A stretch of 64,000 nucleotides of DNA from UBA7803 sp963822255. GTDB lineage: Bacteria; Pseudomonadota; Gammaproteobacteria; Pseudomonadales; Azotimanducaceae. A model generated the notes under the pieces. It was not told the DNA's origin, did not search any database, and saw nothing but the letters and a program-made list of their open reading frames with translations. Position numbers and translations under genes: made by a program. This document shows positions 27,128 to 35,671 of the stretch, one piece after another (positions within the stretch are counted from its first letter, which is position 1; each line of letters starts with the position of its first letter). The stretch spans positions 1,240,001 to 1,304,000 of the forward strand of contig CAWGGV010000008.1 of assembly GCA_963822255.1 (NCBI GenBank). The letters run 5' to 3'.

Positions 27128-27424
27128 ATGGGTGAGAGAGTCTACAAGTACCTGGTGCGCCTGCCGATCGCCATGCGGGATCTGCTCGCCGAATCCGCCG
27201 AGTATCATCGGCGCAGCATCAACTCGGAGATTGTAGCGCGCCTGCACCTGTCGTTCAGCGGCCTCGCCGGGGTGGAGGAGCAGCGGGCCCTCGCCCCCGC
27301 CATGCACGAGCAGTTCGAACGCCTGCTGCACCAGGATCTGACCCTGGAGGAAGAGCAGCTCATCCGTCGCTTCCGCTGTCTCACCGCCGCCAAGCGGGAG
27401 GCGTTGCTGGACCTGTTGTCGTGA
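27128..27424 (+). CDS. Arc-family ribbon-helix-helix DNA-binding protein, 98 aa
   Basis: The N-terminal 45 residues match the Arc fold: a short beta strand (YKYLVRLP), helix A (MRDLLAESAEYH) and the turn plus helix B with RRSINSEIVARL, very like the RSVNSEI of phage P22 Arc. The last 50 residues form charged helices not found in Arc. The gene begins 99 bp after a perfect palindrome and ends 10 bp before the receiver-protein gene, so the two form an operon. It is probably a repressor acting at that palindrome. Confidence 0.8.
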   Translation: MGERVYKYLVRLPIAMRDLLAESAEYHRRSINSEIVARLHLSFSGLAGVEEQRALAPAMHEQFERLLHQDLTLEEEQLIRRFRCLTAAKREALLDLLS

Positions 27425-27434
27425 GGGCGCCGAC

Positions 27435-28439
27435 ATGACAAAGCTGTCTCTCTCTCCGTACTTCCACCCCACCACGGTGGTGCTGGTGGACGACAACGAG
27501 GCGTTTCTCCACAGCCTGGCCCTGGAGATGCCGGCCGCCATGGCGTTCCACGGCTTCTCCAACGCCGATAGCGCTCTCGACTTCATGAACGAGCCCTGCG
27601 ACCTGCCGCCGCTGGTGGACCGCTGCTTCACCCTGGACAGGAAGAACGACACCGAAGCGGTCATCCGCCTGGATCTCGGCCTGATCGAGCAGGAGATCAA
27701 GCATCTCGAGCGGTTCCGCCGGGTGTCGGTGGTGCTCGTCGACTACGCCATGCCGTACGTGGACGGTCTGGAGTTCTGCGAGCGCCTGCGGGATCCCTAT
27801 GCCCGCCGCGCCCTGTTCACCGGCGTGGCCGACGAGAAGCTGGCGGTGGAAGCCTTCAACGCCGGCCTCATCCACCGTTACCTGCCCAAGCAGGCGGCCA
27901 CCGCCGCGGAAGCCGTCATCGCCTTCATCGGCGAGTTGGAGCGCGAGTACTTCAACCAGTATCTGGCGCGCCTCAAGACCACGCTGGCGCTCTCCCCCCC
28001 AGCGGTGCTGGTGGACCCGGAGATCGCCATCCGCGTGCAGCAGCTCATGCACGACGAGCGCGTCGCCGAATATTACCTGGTGAACGATCCGCCGGGTTTT
28101 CTCATGCTGCGTGCCAACGGCTCGGTGATCCGGCTCGTGCTGCTCGACGACGCCGATCGTCAGCGTCAGATCGACCTGGTGCGCCGCTGCGGCGCTCCGC
28201 CCGAGATCCGCCGCGGCATCGAACGGGGCGAGCTCATCGGGCTCTTCAGCGGCGAGAACCCGGAGGACTATTACGGTGAGGAGGGCTTTCCCTGGGCGGA
28301 GCACGTCGTCCCCGGCCGCAAACTCAACAGCGCCCGCAACTGGCTTGAAGCCGTCGTCCACGATGCCGCCACCGACATCGACTTCGACCCTACGGTGTCG
28401 TCATACGACACCTACCTGGCGCGGCTCCGGCGCCGCTGA
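27435..28439 (+). CDS. Atypical response regulator with expanded receiver and unknown C-terminal domain
   Basis: A 334-residue protein. VVLVDDNEAF (acidic pair D19/D20), VVLVDYAMPYVDG (phospho-acceptor D103), T129 and K152 (RYLPKQ) give all receiver catalytic residues. The spacing between the acidic pair and D103 is about 83 residues instead of about 40-45, because of an inserted charged segment around residues 52-95. Residues 160-334 form a soluble domain with no DNA-binding helix-turn-helix, GGDEF or HD motif that I can see; LVDPEIAIRVQQLM and FPWAEHVVPGRKLNSARNWLEA are its most distinctive parts. It is cotranscribed with the Arc-like gene. Confidence 0.75.
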   Translation: MTKLSLSPYFHPTTVVLVDDNEAFLHSLALEMPAAMAFHGFSNADSALDFMNEPCDLPPLVDRCFTLDRKNDTEAVIRLDLGLIEQEIKHLERFRRVSVVLVDYAMPYVDGLEFCERLRDPYARRALFTGVADEKLAVEAFNAGLIHRYLPKQAATAAEAVIAFIGELEREYFNQYLARLKTTLALSPPAVLVDPEIAIRVQQLMHDERVAEYYLVNDPPGFLMLRANGSVIRLVLLDDADRQRQIDLVRRCGAPPEIRRGIERGELIGLFSGENPEDYYGEEGFPWAEHVVPGRKLNSARNWLEAVVHDAATDIDFDPTVSSYDTYLARLRRR

Positions 28440-28447
28440 CGGGGCAG

Positions 28448-28465
28448 CCGGCTAGCGGTAGCCGG
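28448..28465. terminator. Short hairpin between convergent genes
   Basis: CCGGCTA-GCGG-TAGCCGG is a perfect 7-bp stem with a 4-nt loop, placed 9 bp after the receiver-protein stop and before the ABC transporter stop. There is no T-run, so termination by it is uncertain. Confidence 0.35.
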
Positions 28466-28522
28466 TGTGGTGTAGAGTCGATCAACCCTTGTTCGCCAAC
28501 CTCCGCGGGGGCGTGTCCCTGG

Positions 28523-29992
28523 CTAGCCCTGCTGCCGCAGGTGGCCGGGCAACACCAGCCGTTCAATGAGCTCGAATCCGAGCTCGGTGACGATCGCGAG
28601 CAGCGCCGCCGGCACGGCCCCCTGCAGAATCAAGCCGGTGTCATTCAACGCGAGCCCGGTGACGATGGGATCCCCCAGCCCGCCCGCTCCGATGAACGCG
28701 GCCAGGGTCGCCGTACCGATGCTGATCACCGCCGCGGTACGCACGCCCGCCAGCATGCTCGGCAATGACAAGGGCACGTACACGTAGCGAAGCTGCTCGC
28801 CGTTGCTCATACCCATGGCCTCCGCGACCCGGAGCAGCGTCGGATCGACGGTGGTGAGCGCCGACACGGTGTTGCGCAGGGTCGGCAACAGCGAGTAGAG
28901 AAACAGCGCGACCACGGCAGGCAGCATGCCAATGCCGAGCAGCGGAATCATCAGCGCCAGCAGCGCAATGGACGGAATGGTCTGCAGCAGCCCGCAGAAG
29001 TAGATGACTCCGCGGGCCACGAACCGGCGGCGGAACACCGCCAGCGCCATGGCCAGCGCGGCGATGACGGACGCGACCAGCGCGATCGCGGTGAGCTTCA
29101 GATGCTGCACGGTGTTGCGCCACAGGTGCGACCACATCGCTCCGCCCTGCTTCGCCGACGCAATGAGCCCACGTTTCGCCAGGAACTCACCGGCCACGTC
29201 GGCGAACGAGCGCTTGTCGAAGACCACGGCTGCGTTCAGACGCTGCATGGTGTCGTCGTCCAGAAGCCCGCCCAGCCGGTCGAGCGCGGCCACCGCACCT
29301 TGCGCGAGGCCGTCGCGCACCAACGGCACGGCGCGGTACTCGGGAAAGAAATCCCGGTCGTCCTTCAGCAGGGTCAGGTCGTAACGGACGATTTCGCCGT
29401 CGGTGGAATAGGCGTCGGTGACGTCGATGTCGCCATCGTCGAGGGCCTGGTAGGCCAGGCCGTGCTCGATGCCGGTGACGGTCCGGTCGAGATGGTAGGT
29501 GCGGGCGAGTCCGGGCCAGCCGTCCGGGCGCTTCAGAAATTCGTGGCTGACCACCACGCGAAGCTCCGGCGCCTTGCGCAGATCGCCGATGGTCTCGATG
29601 CCGAGGCTCTTCGCCTTCTGCCGCTTCATGGCGAGCGCATAGGTGTTGTCGAACCCGAGCGGCGCGAGCATCCGGATGCTGCGGGGCCCCAGCGCCTTGC
29701 GCAGGGCCGGCAGGCCGGTGCCGGTGGGCAGGTGGAGGATGGCCTGGCTGATGGTGCCCGTGTACTCCACGTACACGTCGATCTCGCCGGCTTCCAGCGC
29801 GCGGTAGCAGATGAGGGTGCCGCCGAGGCCGAAGCGTCGGTCCACCGTGAACCCGGCGTGCTCGAGGAGCTGCGAGGCCATCTCGGCGAGCAGATAGCCT
29901 TCGTTGAAGTTCTTGCTGCCGACGACGATGGTCTGGGCCCGCGCAGGTGATGCGATCAGGCTCAGAAAGGCCGTCAGCAGGCAGACGGCCAT
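28523..29992 (-). CDS. Glycine betaine/choline-type ABC transporter, fused substrate-binding and permease protein
   Basis: A 489-residue fusion. A signal-like N-terminus (AVCLLTAFLSLIASPARA) is followed by an OpuAC-type binding domain (IVVGSKNFNEGYLLAEM, GGTLICYRALEAGEIDVYVEYTG, DVTDAYSTDGEI; about residues 25-280). A permease follows, with five to six helices and the EAA-like loop AEAMGMSNGEQLRYVYVPLSLP. The order binding domain then permease is known for OpuC/OsmF-like systems that import quaternary amines for osmoprotection. The ATP-binding partner is encoded 50 bp upstream. The start ATG at 29992 is formed at the edge of a REP unit and lacks a clear Shine-Dalgarno site. Confidence 0.88.
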   Translation of the reverse strand: MAVCLLTAFLSLIASPARAQTIVVGSKNFNEGYLLAEMASQLLEHAGFTVDRRFGLGGTLICYRALEAGEIDVYVEYTGTISQAILHLPTGTGLPALRKALGPRSIRMLAPLGFDNTYALAMKRQKAKSLGIETIGDLRKAPELRVVVSHEFLKRPDGWPGLARTYHLDRTVTGIEHGLAYQALDDGDIDVTDAYSTDGEIVRYDLTLLKDDRDFFPEYRAVPLVRDGLAQGAVAALDRLGGLLDDDTMQRLNAAVVFDKRSFADVAGEFLAKRGLIASAKQGGAMWSHLWRNTVQHLKLTAIALVASVIAALAMALAVFRRRFVARGVIYFCGLLQTIPSIALLALMIPLLGIGMLPAVVALFLYSLLPTLRNTVSALTTVDPTLLRVAEAMGMSNGEQLRYVYVPLSLPSMLAGVRTAAVISIGTATLAAFIGAGGLGDPIVTGLALNDTGLILQGAVPAALLAIVTELGFELIERLVLPGHLRQQG

Positions 29993-30015
29993 CGCGGCCG
30001 GGAGGCCGCTCCCAC
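29991..30015 (-). repeat. REP unit overlapping the start codon of the transporter gene
   Basis: A 'G/C'-type unit runs up to the first bases of the ATG at 29992; its terminal GAT supplies AT of the start codon. The unit's hairpin would cover the ribosome-binding region. Confidence 0.75.
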
Positions 30016-30042
30016 AAAGCGGTCGCCGGCGCCGACGGCGGC

Positions 30043-30828
30043 TCAAAGCTGCTCCGTGACGAGTGATCGCACGTATTCGTCGGCGGGTTGGTCCAGCACT
30101 TCGGGCGTCGGCCCGGCCTGCAGAACCCGGCCCTCGCGCAGGATCACCAGATAGCCGGCCAGCCGCACCGCCTCGCGCATGTCGTGAGTCACGAGCAGGG
30201 TGCTGACGCCTTCTTTCGCCTGAACGTGCTGGAACGTCCGGTAGATGCCGACCCGGGTGATCGGATCCACAGCGGAGAACGGCTCGTCGAGCAGCAGCAG
30301 CCGGGGCCGGAGCATCAGCGCCCGGCACAGACCCACCCGTTGCTGCTGACCGCCGGACAACGAGTGCGGATAGCGCTCGGAGACCTCGGCCGACAGTTCC
30401 ATCTGCTCGAGCAGGGTATGGTAACGGGCCTCGCGCTGCTCGGCCGGCCAGCCGCACAGACGCGCCAGCAGCTCCACGTTCTGACGGACGGTGAGATGAG
30501 GAAAGAGCCCGGCCCCCTGCACCGCATAGCCGATGCCGCGCCGGAAGCTCACCAGGTCGTGGCGGGGGATCGCTTCGCCGAACACCCGGATCTCGCCCGC
30601 GTCCGGGGCCAGCACCGCATTCACCAGTTGCAGCAGGGTGGTCTTGCCGCTGCCACTGGCGCCCACCACCGCCGTGGTAAGACTGGCCGGCAACGCCAGA
30701 TCCACGTGGTCGAGCACCCGCACGCCGGGCACGAAGCTCTTGGTCACGCCGACGAACTCGACGCAGGTTTCGTGCTGCGCTTCCCTGCCCTGCGTAGCGG
30801 CAGCAGGGGCGGCCCGGCCTTCGCTCAC
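30043..30828 (-). CDS. Glycine betaine/choline-type ABC transporter ATP-binding protein
   Basis: A 261-residue OpuCA-like ATPase. It has Walker A VGASGSGKTT, Q-loop YAVQGAGLFPHLTVRQN, signature LSGGQQQRVGLCRAL, Walker B LLLLDEPFSAVDP and LLVTHDMREA. It lacks the C-terminal CBS pair found in many OpuCA proteins. The GTG start at 30828 overlaps the sbcB stop (GTGA), which fixes the start and indicates coupling. It pairs with the fused binding-permease protein at 28523. Confidence 0.9.
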   Translation of the reverse strand: MSEGRAAPAAATQGREAQHETCVEFVGVTKSFVPGVRVLDHVDLALPASLTTAVVGASGSGKTTLLQLVNAVLAPDAGEIRVFGEAIPRHDLVSFRRGIGYAVQGAGLFPHLTVRQNVELLARLCGWPAEQREARYHTLLEQMELSAEVSERYPHSLSGGQQQRVGLCRALMLRPRLLLLDEPFSAVDPITRVGIYRTFQHVQAKEGVSTLLVTHDMREAVRLAGYLVILREGRVLQAGPTPEVLDQPADEYVRSLVTEQL

Positions 30829-32234
30829 AAGCCGTAGTCCCGCTCGAGCCGCACGGCGTGGGCGGCGAGCGCCTCGAGCACGGGATCCGGCGTCTCCTGC
30901 TCGCTCTGCAGCGTTTCGACGCGGGCACGGAAGCTCGCCAGGTTCCGCCACGGGGACTCCGCGGCTGCGAGCTTCTGCCGCACGAAGGCCAGCCAGTCGG
31001 CGCGTTCACCGTCGCTCATGAGGTGGGGAAAACAGCGTGCCTTGAGGCGGCCAGCCAGGGTGACGAGGCGTTTGTCCGCGTAATCGAGGTCCTGCCAGCG
31101 GCCGTCGCCGAGGACCTGCTGCAGGGTGACGCAGCGGGAGCGGTCGGCATCGCCGAGGAAGCCTTCGTAGAGCGCGGCTTCCACGTCGACGGCCGCTTCC
31201 CTGGGCGGGCGCGTGTAGACGCGCATCAGCTTCTGCACGAGCCCGGGCTTCTTCAGCCGCCGGTGCCGCTCCTGGATGAGCTTACGGTCGAAGCCGAGGC
31301 GCGAGACGTTCTCGTCGGTGAGCACATCGATGCCGGCGACGAACGGGCAGCGGTTGATCCGAATCTCCTTGAGCGGCGGCCGGTCGGCGTTGTTCGGCCG
31401 GAACAGGGCCGCGCGGATCTCGTCCTCTGACCACTGCAGAAGGGGCTCGACGTCCCGCGAGAGGTCGGCCACGACGATGGAATTGCTGTTGGTGGGATGG
31501 CGGCACAGAGAGACCACCGGCGCGCTGCCGTAGCGTTCCCGCGGATACATGCCCGACACGTGCACGCACAGGCGCGCCCCGAACGGCTCGAGCAGGCCGC
31601 GCACCCGCTTCTTGTCGCGACAGCCCAGATAGTAGTTGAACAGCTTCGGCTGCCGGCGCTTGATGAGCCGGGCGAGCGCCACGGTGGCGCGTACGTCGGA
31701 GAGGGCGTCGTGCGCGTGGCCGTGCTCGATGCCGTTGGCCCCGGTCAGCACCTCGAGCCGGTATACCGGCAGCCCCTCCTCGTCCCGCGGCCACTCGATG
31801 CCGTCGCGGCGCAGCGCGCCTGCGGCGCGCACCAGGTCGATGAGGTCCCAGCGGGAATTGCCGTTCTGCCACTCCCGCGCGTACGGATCGAGCAGCGCTC
31901 GATAGAAACCGTAACGAATGAATTCGTCGTCGAAGCGCAGGCTGTTGTACCCCACCACGCAGGTGCCTGGCGCCGAGAACAGGCCATGCACGCGCGACAA
32001 CGCCTGCCACTCGCTGATGCCGTCCGTGCGCGTGCGCTCCGGAAGGATGCCGGTGACGCGGGTGGAATCCGGATCCGGCAGCACGTCGTCCGGCAGGGTC
32101 ACGTACACGCTCTGCTCGTCACCCACGACATTGAGATCGGCATCCGTGCGCAGCCCGGCGAACTGGACGATGCGGTCCCAGCGCGGGTCGGTTCCGGAAG
32201 TTTCGAGATCGTACCAGTAGAAAGTCTGCGTCAT
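30825..32234 (-). CDS. sbcB: Exodeoxyribonuclease I
   Basis: A 469-residue DnaQ-superfamily 3'-5' single-strand exonuclease. Exo I motif: YDLETSGTDP with D9 and E11; exo II: VVGYNSLRFDDEF; exo III: HDALSDVRATVAL. The C-terminal exonuclease-I-specific region follows with CPFVAGIDVL and RLKARCFPHLMSDGE. It removes 3' single strands in recombination and mismatch repair. The ATG at 32234 sits directly before the conserved TFYWYDLETSG. The stop overlaps the downstream ATPase gene, an unusual operon partner that may be a chance fusion of transcription units. Confidence 0.95.
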   Translation of the reverse strand: MTQTFYWYDLETSGTDPRWDRIVQFAGLRTDADLNVVGDEQSVYVTLPDDVLPDPDSTRVTGILPERTRTDGISEWQALSRVHGLFSAPGTCVVGYNSLRFDDEFIRYGFYRALLDPYAREWQNGNSRWDLIDLVRAAGALRRDGIEWPRDEEGLPVYRLEVLTGANGIEHGHAHDALSDVRATVALARLIKRRQPKLFNYYLGCRDKKRVRGLLEPFGARLCVHVSGMYPRERYGSAPVVSLCRHPTNSNSIVVADLSRDVEPLLQWSEDEIRAALFRPNNADRPPLKEIRINRCPFVAGIDVLTDENVSRLGFDRKLIQERHRRLKKPGLVQKLMRVYTRPPREAAVDVEAALYEGFLGDADRSRCVTLQQVLGDGRWQDLDYADKRLVTLAGRLKARCFPHLMSDGERADWLAFVRQKLAAAESPWRNLASFRARVETLQSEQETPDPVLEALAAHAVRLERDYGL

Positions 32235-32309
32235 GGGCTCTGTATATTTGCTTTGCAGTGCAGCGGTTGGCACCCTTGCCCGCTTTGGCGACGGTTTCTC
32301 TCTGCACCC

Positions 32310-33692
32310 ATGCCTGCTTCACGTACGCAGAACATTGCCATGGCCGCCGGCCCTATTGTGGCATTGTTGGCCGGATACCTCATGCACGGGGCGGGATTTC
32401 CCACAGACGCCGCCGTCACCCTCGGCATCACGGCCCTGTGTGTGGTGTGGTGGGTGTTCGAGCCCATCCCCATCCCCGCCACCTCGCTCGTTCCCCTCGC
32501 CCTGCTGCCGCTGGCGGGAGTGCTCACCGCCAGGGACATCGCGGGCGCCTATGGGCATTCGCTGATCCTGCTGCTGCTCGGCGGCTTCATTCTCTCGACC
32601 GCCCTCGAGCGCAACGGCGCCCATCGTCGCATTGCGCTGTCCATGGTACGAGCCTTCGGCGGCACCAGCAGCCGTCGCCTGGTGTTCGGCTTCATGGCGG
32701 CGTCGGCGGCGCTGTCCATGTGGATCTCCAATACGGCCACCACCTTGATGCTGCTGCCGGTGGCGCTGGCGGTGCTCGAGAAGTCCGAGGACCCGAAACT
32801 GGCCCGGCCGCTGCTGCTCGGTGTGGCGTACGCGGCCAGCGTCGGCGGCATCGGCACACCCATCGGCACGCCCCCCAACATCATCTTCATGGGCGTCTAC
32901 GAGCAGCAGGTGGGCGAGCGGATCACCTTCGCCGGCTGGATGGCCTGGGCGGTGCCGGTGGTGCTCGTGTTCCTGCCGATCATCGGTCTCTACCTGACGC
33001 GGGCGCTCAGGCACCGCGGCGCCGTGGCGGTGCCCGAGGTGGGGCCGTGGCAGCCGGGCGAGGTGCGCGTGCTGGCGGTGTTCGCCGCCACCGCGCTGCT
33101 GTGGATCACCCGGCTCGAGCCCTTTGGCGGCTGGACGGGCATGCTCGGCATCACCGGTTCCGAAGACTACATGGTGGCGTTCGTGGCGGTGGTGGCGCTG
33201 TTTCTGATTCCCGACGGGCGCGGCGAGCGGCTGCTCGACTGGGAGACGGCGACCCGCATTCCCTGGGGCATGCTGATCCTGTTCGGCGCCGGCATCGCCA
33301 TTGCCGCGGCCTTCTCCGAGTCGGGACTGAGCCAGACCATCGGCCATGTGCTGTCCGGCCTAGCCAGCCTGCCGGTGTTGGTCATCATGCTCAGCATCTG
33401 TCTGGTGGTGACTTTTCTGACGGAAACCACCAGCAACACGGCCACCACCACCCTGCTGATGCCGATCCTCGCCGCCGGCGCCCTGGGGGCCGGCATGGAT
33501 CCGAAGCTGTTCATGGTGCCCGCCGCCATGAGCGCTTCCTGCGCGTTCATGCTGCCGGTCGCCACGGCCCCCAACGTCATCATGTATTCCACCGGCCGCT
33601 TCAGCATCGAGGAGATGGCCCGGGAGGGCCTGGCACTGAATTTCTTCGGCGCCGTGATCATCGCCGTGCTGAACTACCTGCTGGTGCGCTGA
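32310..33692 (+). CDS. DASS/SLC13-family sodium:anion symporter
   Basis: A 460-residue membrane protein with about 11-12 helices and two repeat units. The two DASS signature loops are visible as SNTATTLMLLPVALAVLE with GGIGTPIGTPPNIIFMG (first half) and ETTSNTATTTLLMPIL with MLPVATAPNVIMYSTG (second half). Such SNT motifs bind the dicarboxylate and sodium in VcINDY. Di- or tricarboxylates, or sulfate, are possible substrates. The ATG at 32310 begins a short leader before the first helix. The gene is divergent from sbcB and its 3' end overlaps the convergent aminopeptidase frame by 333 bp. Confidence 0.9.
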   Translation: MPASRTQNIAMAAGPIVALLAGYLMHGAGFPTDAAVTLGITALCVVWWVFEPIPIPATSLVPLALLPLAGVLTARDIAGAYGHSLILLLLGGFILSTALERNGAHRRIALSMVRAFGGTSSRRLVFGFMAASAALSMWISNTATTLMLLPVALAVLEKSEDPKLARPLLLGVAYAASVGGIGTPIGTPPNIIFMGVYEQQVGERITFAGWMAWAVPVVLVFLPIIGLYLTRALRHRGAVAVPEVGPWQPGEVRVLAVFAATALLWITRLEPFGGWTGMLGITGSEDYMVAFVAVVALFLIPDGRGERLLDWETATRIPWGMLILFGAGIAIAAAFSESGLSQTIGHVLSGLASLPVLVIMLSICLVVTFLTETTSNTATTTLLMPILAAGALGAGMDPKLFMVPAAMSASCAFMLPVATAPNVIMYSTGRFSIEEMAREGLALNFFGAVIIAVLNYLLVR

Positions 33693-34769
33693 CGCGAGCA
33701 GCGCCGCCCGGCGCTCGGCGGCATCGAGCTTCGCCAGCGCGTCCACCCGTTTATAGAAGGCGGACCAGTCGCCGCCTGCCGCCGCGAACTCGGCGGCGAA
33801 GCCGGGCACCAGGTCTTCGTAGGTGGCAACGGACACGAGCTTGGCATTGTTCAGCCCGATCACCAGCTCGTCGAAGCGGCCGTTGCCGAGCTGATCCCGG
33901 TGGTCCTGATAGCAACGCTCGGCGGCGGCGATGATGCGCATCTTCCGGTCGATCTTCACCGGCTCGGCGGCATCGCTGCGGTAGACGGCTCGCAAGGCCC
34001 GGCGGACGCGCGCGAGCAGGTCCAGTACCTGCTGGCGGTCCGCGAGGGCTGCCCGGTAACGCTGTTCCACGTCCTGCTCACCGTGCATGCGCAGCCATTG
34101 CGTGACGCCCCGGCGGCCGACGAAGGTGGCGAAGGATTCGTTGAAGGCGACGTCGCCGTGCACCCAGACGCGTCCGTGGGCCAGCTCGTGGAACAGCAGC
34201 GAGGCGAGATCCGGCTCCGGCCAGGTGATGAAGGAGCTGAGCAGCGGATCGGCGAACCAGCCGAGGGTGGAATAGGCCGCCACCGGCCCCACGTAGGCTT
34301 CGAGCCCCTGATCGCGCAGCGCGTCGGCGCGCCGCTCGGCGTAGTCGTGATCGAAATATCCCCGGTACGGCGCGCAGCCCACCACGGGATAGCACCAGCG
34401 GTGCGGCTCGAGGGACAGAGGCGGCGCGGCGAACAGGTTCCAGACGACGGCCTCGCGATGCAGGTCCACGTAGCTGCGATAGCGATCGTCCACCGGCAGA
34501 TCCAGGGTGTTGCTGGCAAAGTCGAGCACTGCCTGGCTGAACGCGAGCCGCTGGTAGATCAGGGCCGCCTGTGGGTTGCTGTCGCGCTCGCTATCCAGCT
34601 CGTGCAGCACCCGGGGCACCGGCTCCCGGCTCGCCAGCAGGCGCAGCTCGCCGAGCGCGGCGTGAGAGTAGTAGCGGATGGTCTGGCATCCGGCCAGGAG
34701 CCCCGCGGCCAACAGCGCCGGCAACAGCATCCACCGGCGGCGGGAGGCTGTAGAATGCATGGCGACCAT
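33360..34769 (-). CDS. Lipoprotein aminopeptidase family (PF10023-like), overlong at the 3' end
   Basis: The protein has a lipoprotein signal (LLPALLAAGLLAGC) and the zinc motif HELAHGRVWVHG with the downstream NESFATFVG glutamate, as in the predicted aminopeptidase family. RYYSHAALGELRLLASREPV near the N-terminus is also typical. Family members end soon after the DALAKLDAAERRAALLA helix. Here the frame continues without stop for about 115 codons, antisense to the DASS gene, which suggests that the true stop (near 33690) is lost through a base error. ATG at 34769 or 34760. Confidence 0.8.
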   Translation of the reverse strand: MVAMHSTASRRRWMLLPALLAAGLLAGCQTIRYYSHAALGELRLLASREPVPRVLHELDSERDSNPQAALIYQRLAFSQAVLDFASNTLDLPVDDRYRSYVDLHREAVVWNLFAAPPLSLEPHRWCYPVVGCAPYRGYFDHDYAERRADALRDQGLEAYVGPVAAYSTLGWFADPLLSSFITWPEPDLASLLFHELAHGRVWVHGDVAFNESFATFVGRRGVTQWLRMHGEQDVEQRYRAALADRQQVLDLLARVRRALRAVYRSDAAEPVKIDRKMRIIAAAERCYQDHRDQLGNGRFDELVIGLNNAKLVSVATYEDLVPGFAAEFAAAGGDWSAFYKRVDALAKLDAAERRAALLASAHQQVVQHGDDHGAEEIQCQALPGHLLDAEAAGGIHDDVGGRGDRQHERAGSAHGGGHHEQLRIHAGPQGAGGEDRHQQGGGGRVAGGFRQKSHHQTDAEHDDQHRQAG

Positions 34770-34797
34770 GGTATGCCAAGCGATCCGGGGTTAGGAA

Positions 34798-35670
34798 ATG
34801 TACACCTTGCGCGGCACCGCATCCGCGCTCGCGTTGCTGGCCAACACGGCCGTGATGTGCGCGCCGCTGTACCTGCTCGGCGTGGTGCGGCTGATGTCCC
34901 GCGGCAGGTTGCGCACCGTGCTGTGGCGCTGGATGGACGACATCGTTCAGCTCTGGGTGGCCGGAAACCGCGGGATATTCCGCCTGTTGTCGGTGACCCG
35001 CGTGCACGTGCACTGGGAAAATGACGCCGATCTGTCGCCGGAGCGGTGGTATCTGGTGATCAGCAACCACCAGAGCTGGGCCGACATCCTGATCCTGCAG
35101 AACGCTCTGTGGGGCCGTATTCCTCTGCTCAAGTTCTTCACCAAGCGTCAGCTCATCTGGGTGCCGCTCGCCGGCCTCGCCATGTGGTTCCTGGGATTTC
35201 CCTACGTCCGGCGCCTGTCCCGCCAGCAGATCGCCGGGGATCCGAGCCTCGCGGACCTGGATCGGCAGGCAACCCTCGACGCCTGCCGGGGATTCCGCGA
35301 TCATCCCACCACCGTGCTGAGCTTTCTCGAAGGAACCCGCTTCACCCCGGCCAAGCACGCCGCCCAGGCCGCGCGATTCCAGCACCTGTTGAATCCCAAG
35401 CTCGGCGGCGTGTCTTATGTGATGAACGCCTTGAACGATCGCATTCACCGGGTGCTGGACGTGACCATCATGTACCGCGGCGCCGTGCCCTCGTTCCGCG
35501 AGCTGCTCGAGGGGCGCTGTGCCGACGTGGACGTGCGCGTGCGCTGCCGCGGGCTGCCGCCGGGAGCGGCCGATGCCCGGGATGCCGCCGAGATGCGCGA
35601 GCGGCTCGGGCCATGGATCGAATCGCTGTGGCAGGACAAGGACCGTCACCTGACAGGGCTGGTCAACTGA
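34798..35670 (+). CDS. 1-acyl-sn-glycerol-3-phosphate acyltransferase family (YihG-like)
   Basis: A 290-residue membrane-anchored acyltransferase. Two N-terminal hydrophobic segments are followed by motif I NHQSWADI (catalytic H and D), motif II around GFPYVRR, motif III FLEGTRFTP and a C-terminal region with VTIMYRGAVPSFRELLEG. The LPLAT fold and the FLEGTRFTP version place it with YihG/PlsC-like enzymes that acylate lysophosphatidate. gspA starts one base after its stop, so it shares a transcript with gspA-gspB. Confidence 0.88.
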   Translation: MYTLRGTASALALLANTAVMCAPLYLLGVVRLMSRGRLRTVLWRWMDDIVQLWVAGNRGIFRLLSVTRVHVHWENDADLSPERWYLVISNHQSWADILILQNALWGRIPLLKFFTKRQLIWVPLAGLAMWFLGFPYVRRLSRQQIAGDPSLADLDRQATLDACRGFRDHPTTVLSFLEGTRFTPAKHAAQAARFQHLLNPKLGGVSYVMNALNDRIHRVLDVTIMYRGAVPSFRELLEGRCADVDVRVRCRGLPPGAADARDAAEMRERLGPWIESLWQDKDRHLTGLVN

Positions 35671-35671
35671 C

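Noticed and set aside
32260..32300. sigma-54 promoter before the DASS gene (TGGCAC...TTGC)
   Set aside because: The spacing between the two elements is only 2 bp instead of 5, so it does not fit the -24/-12 consensus.
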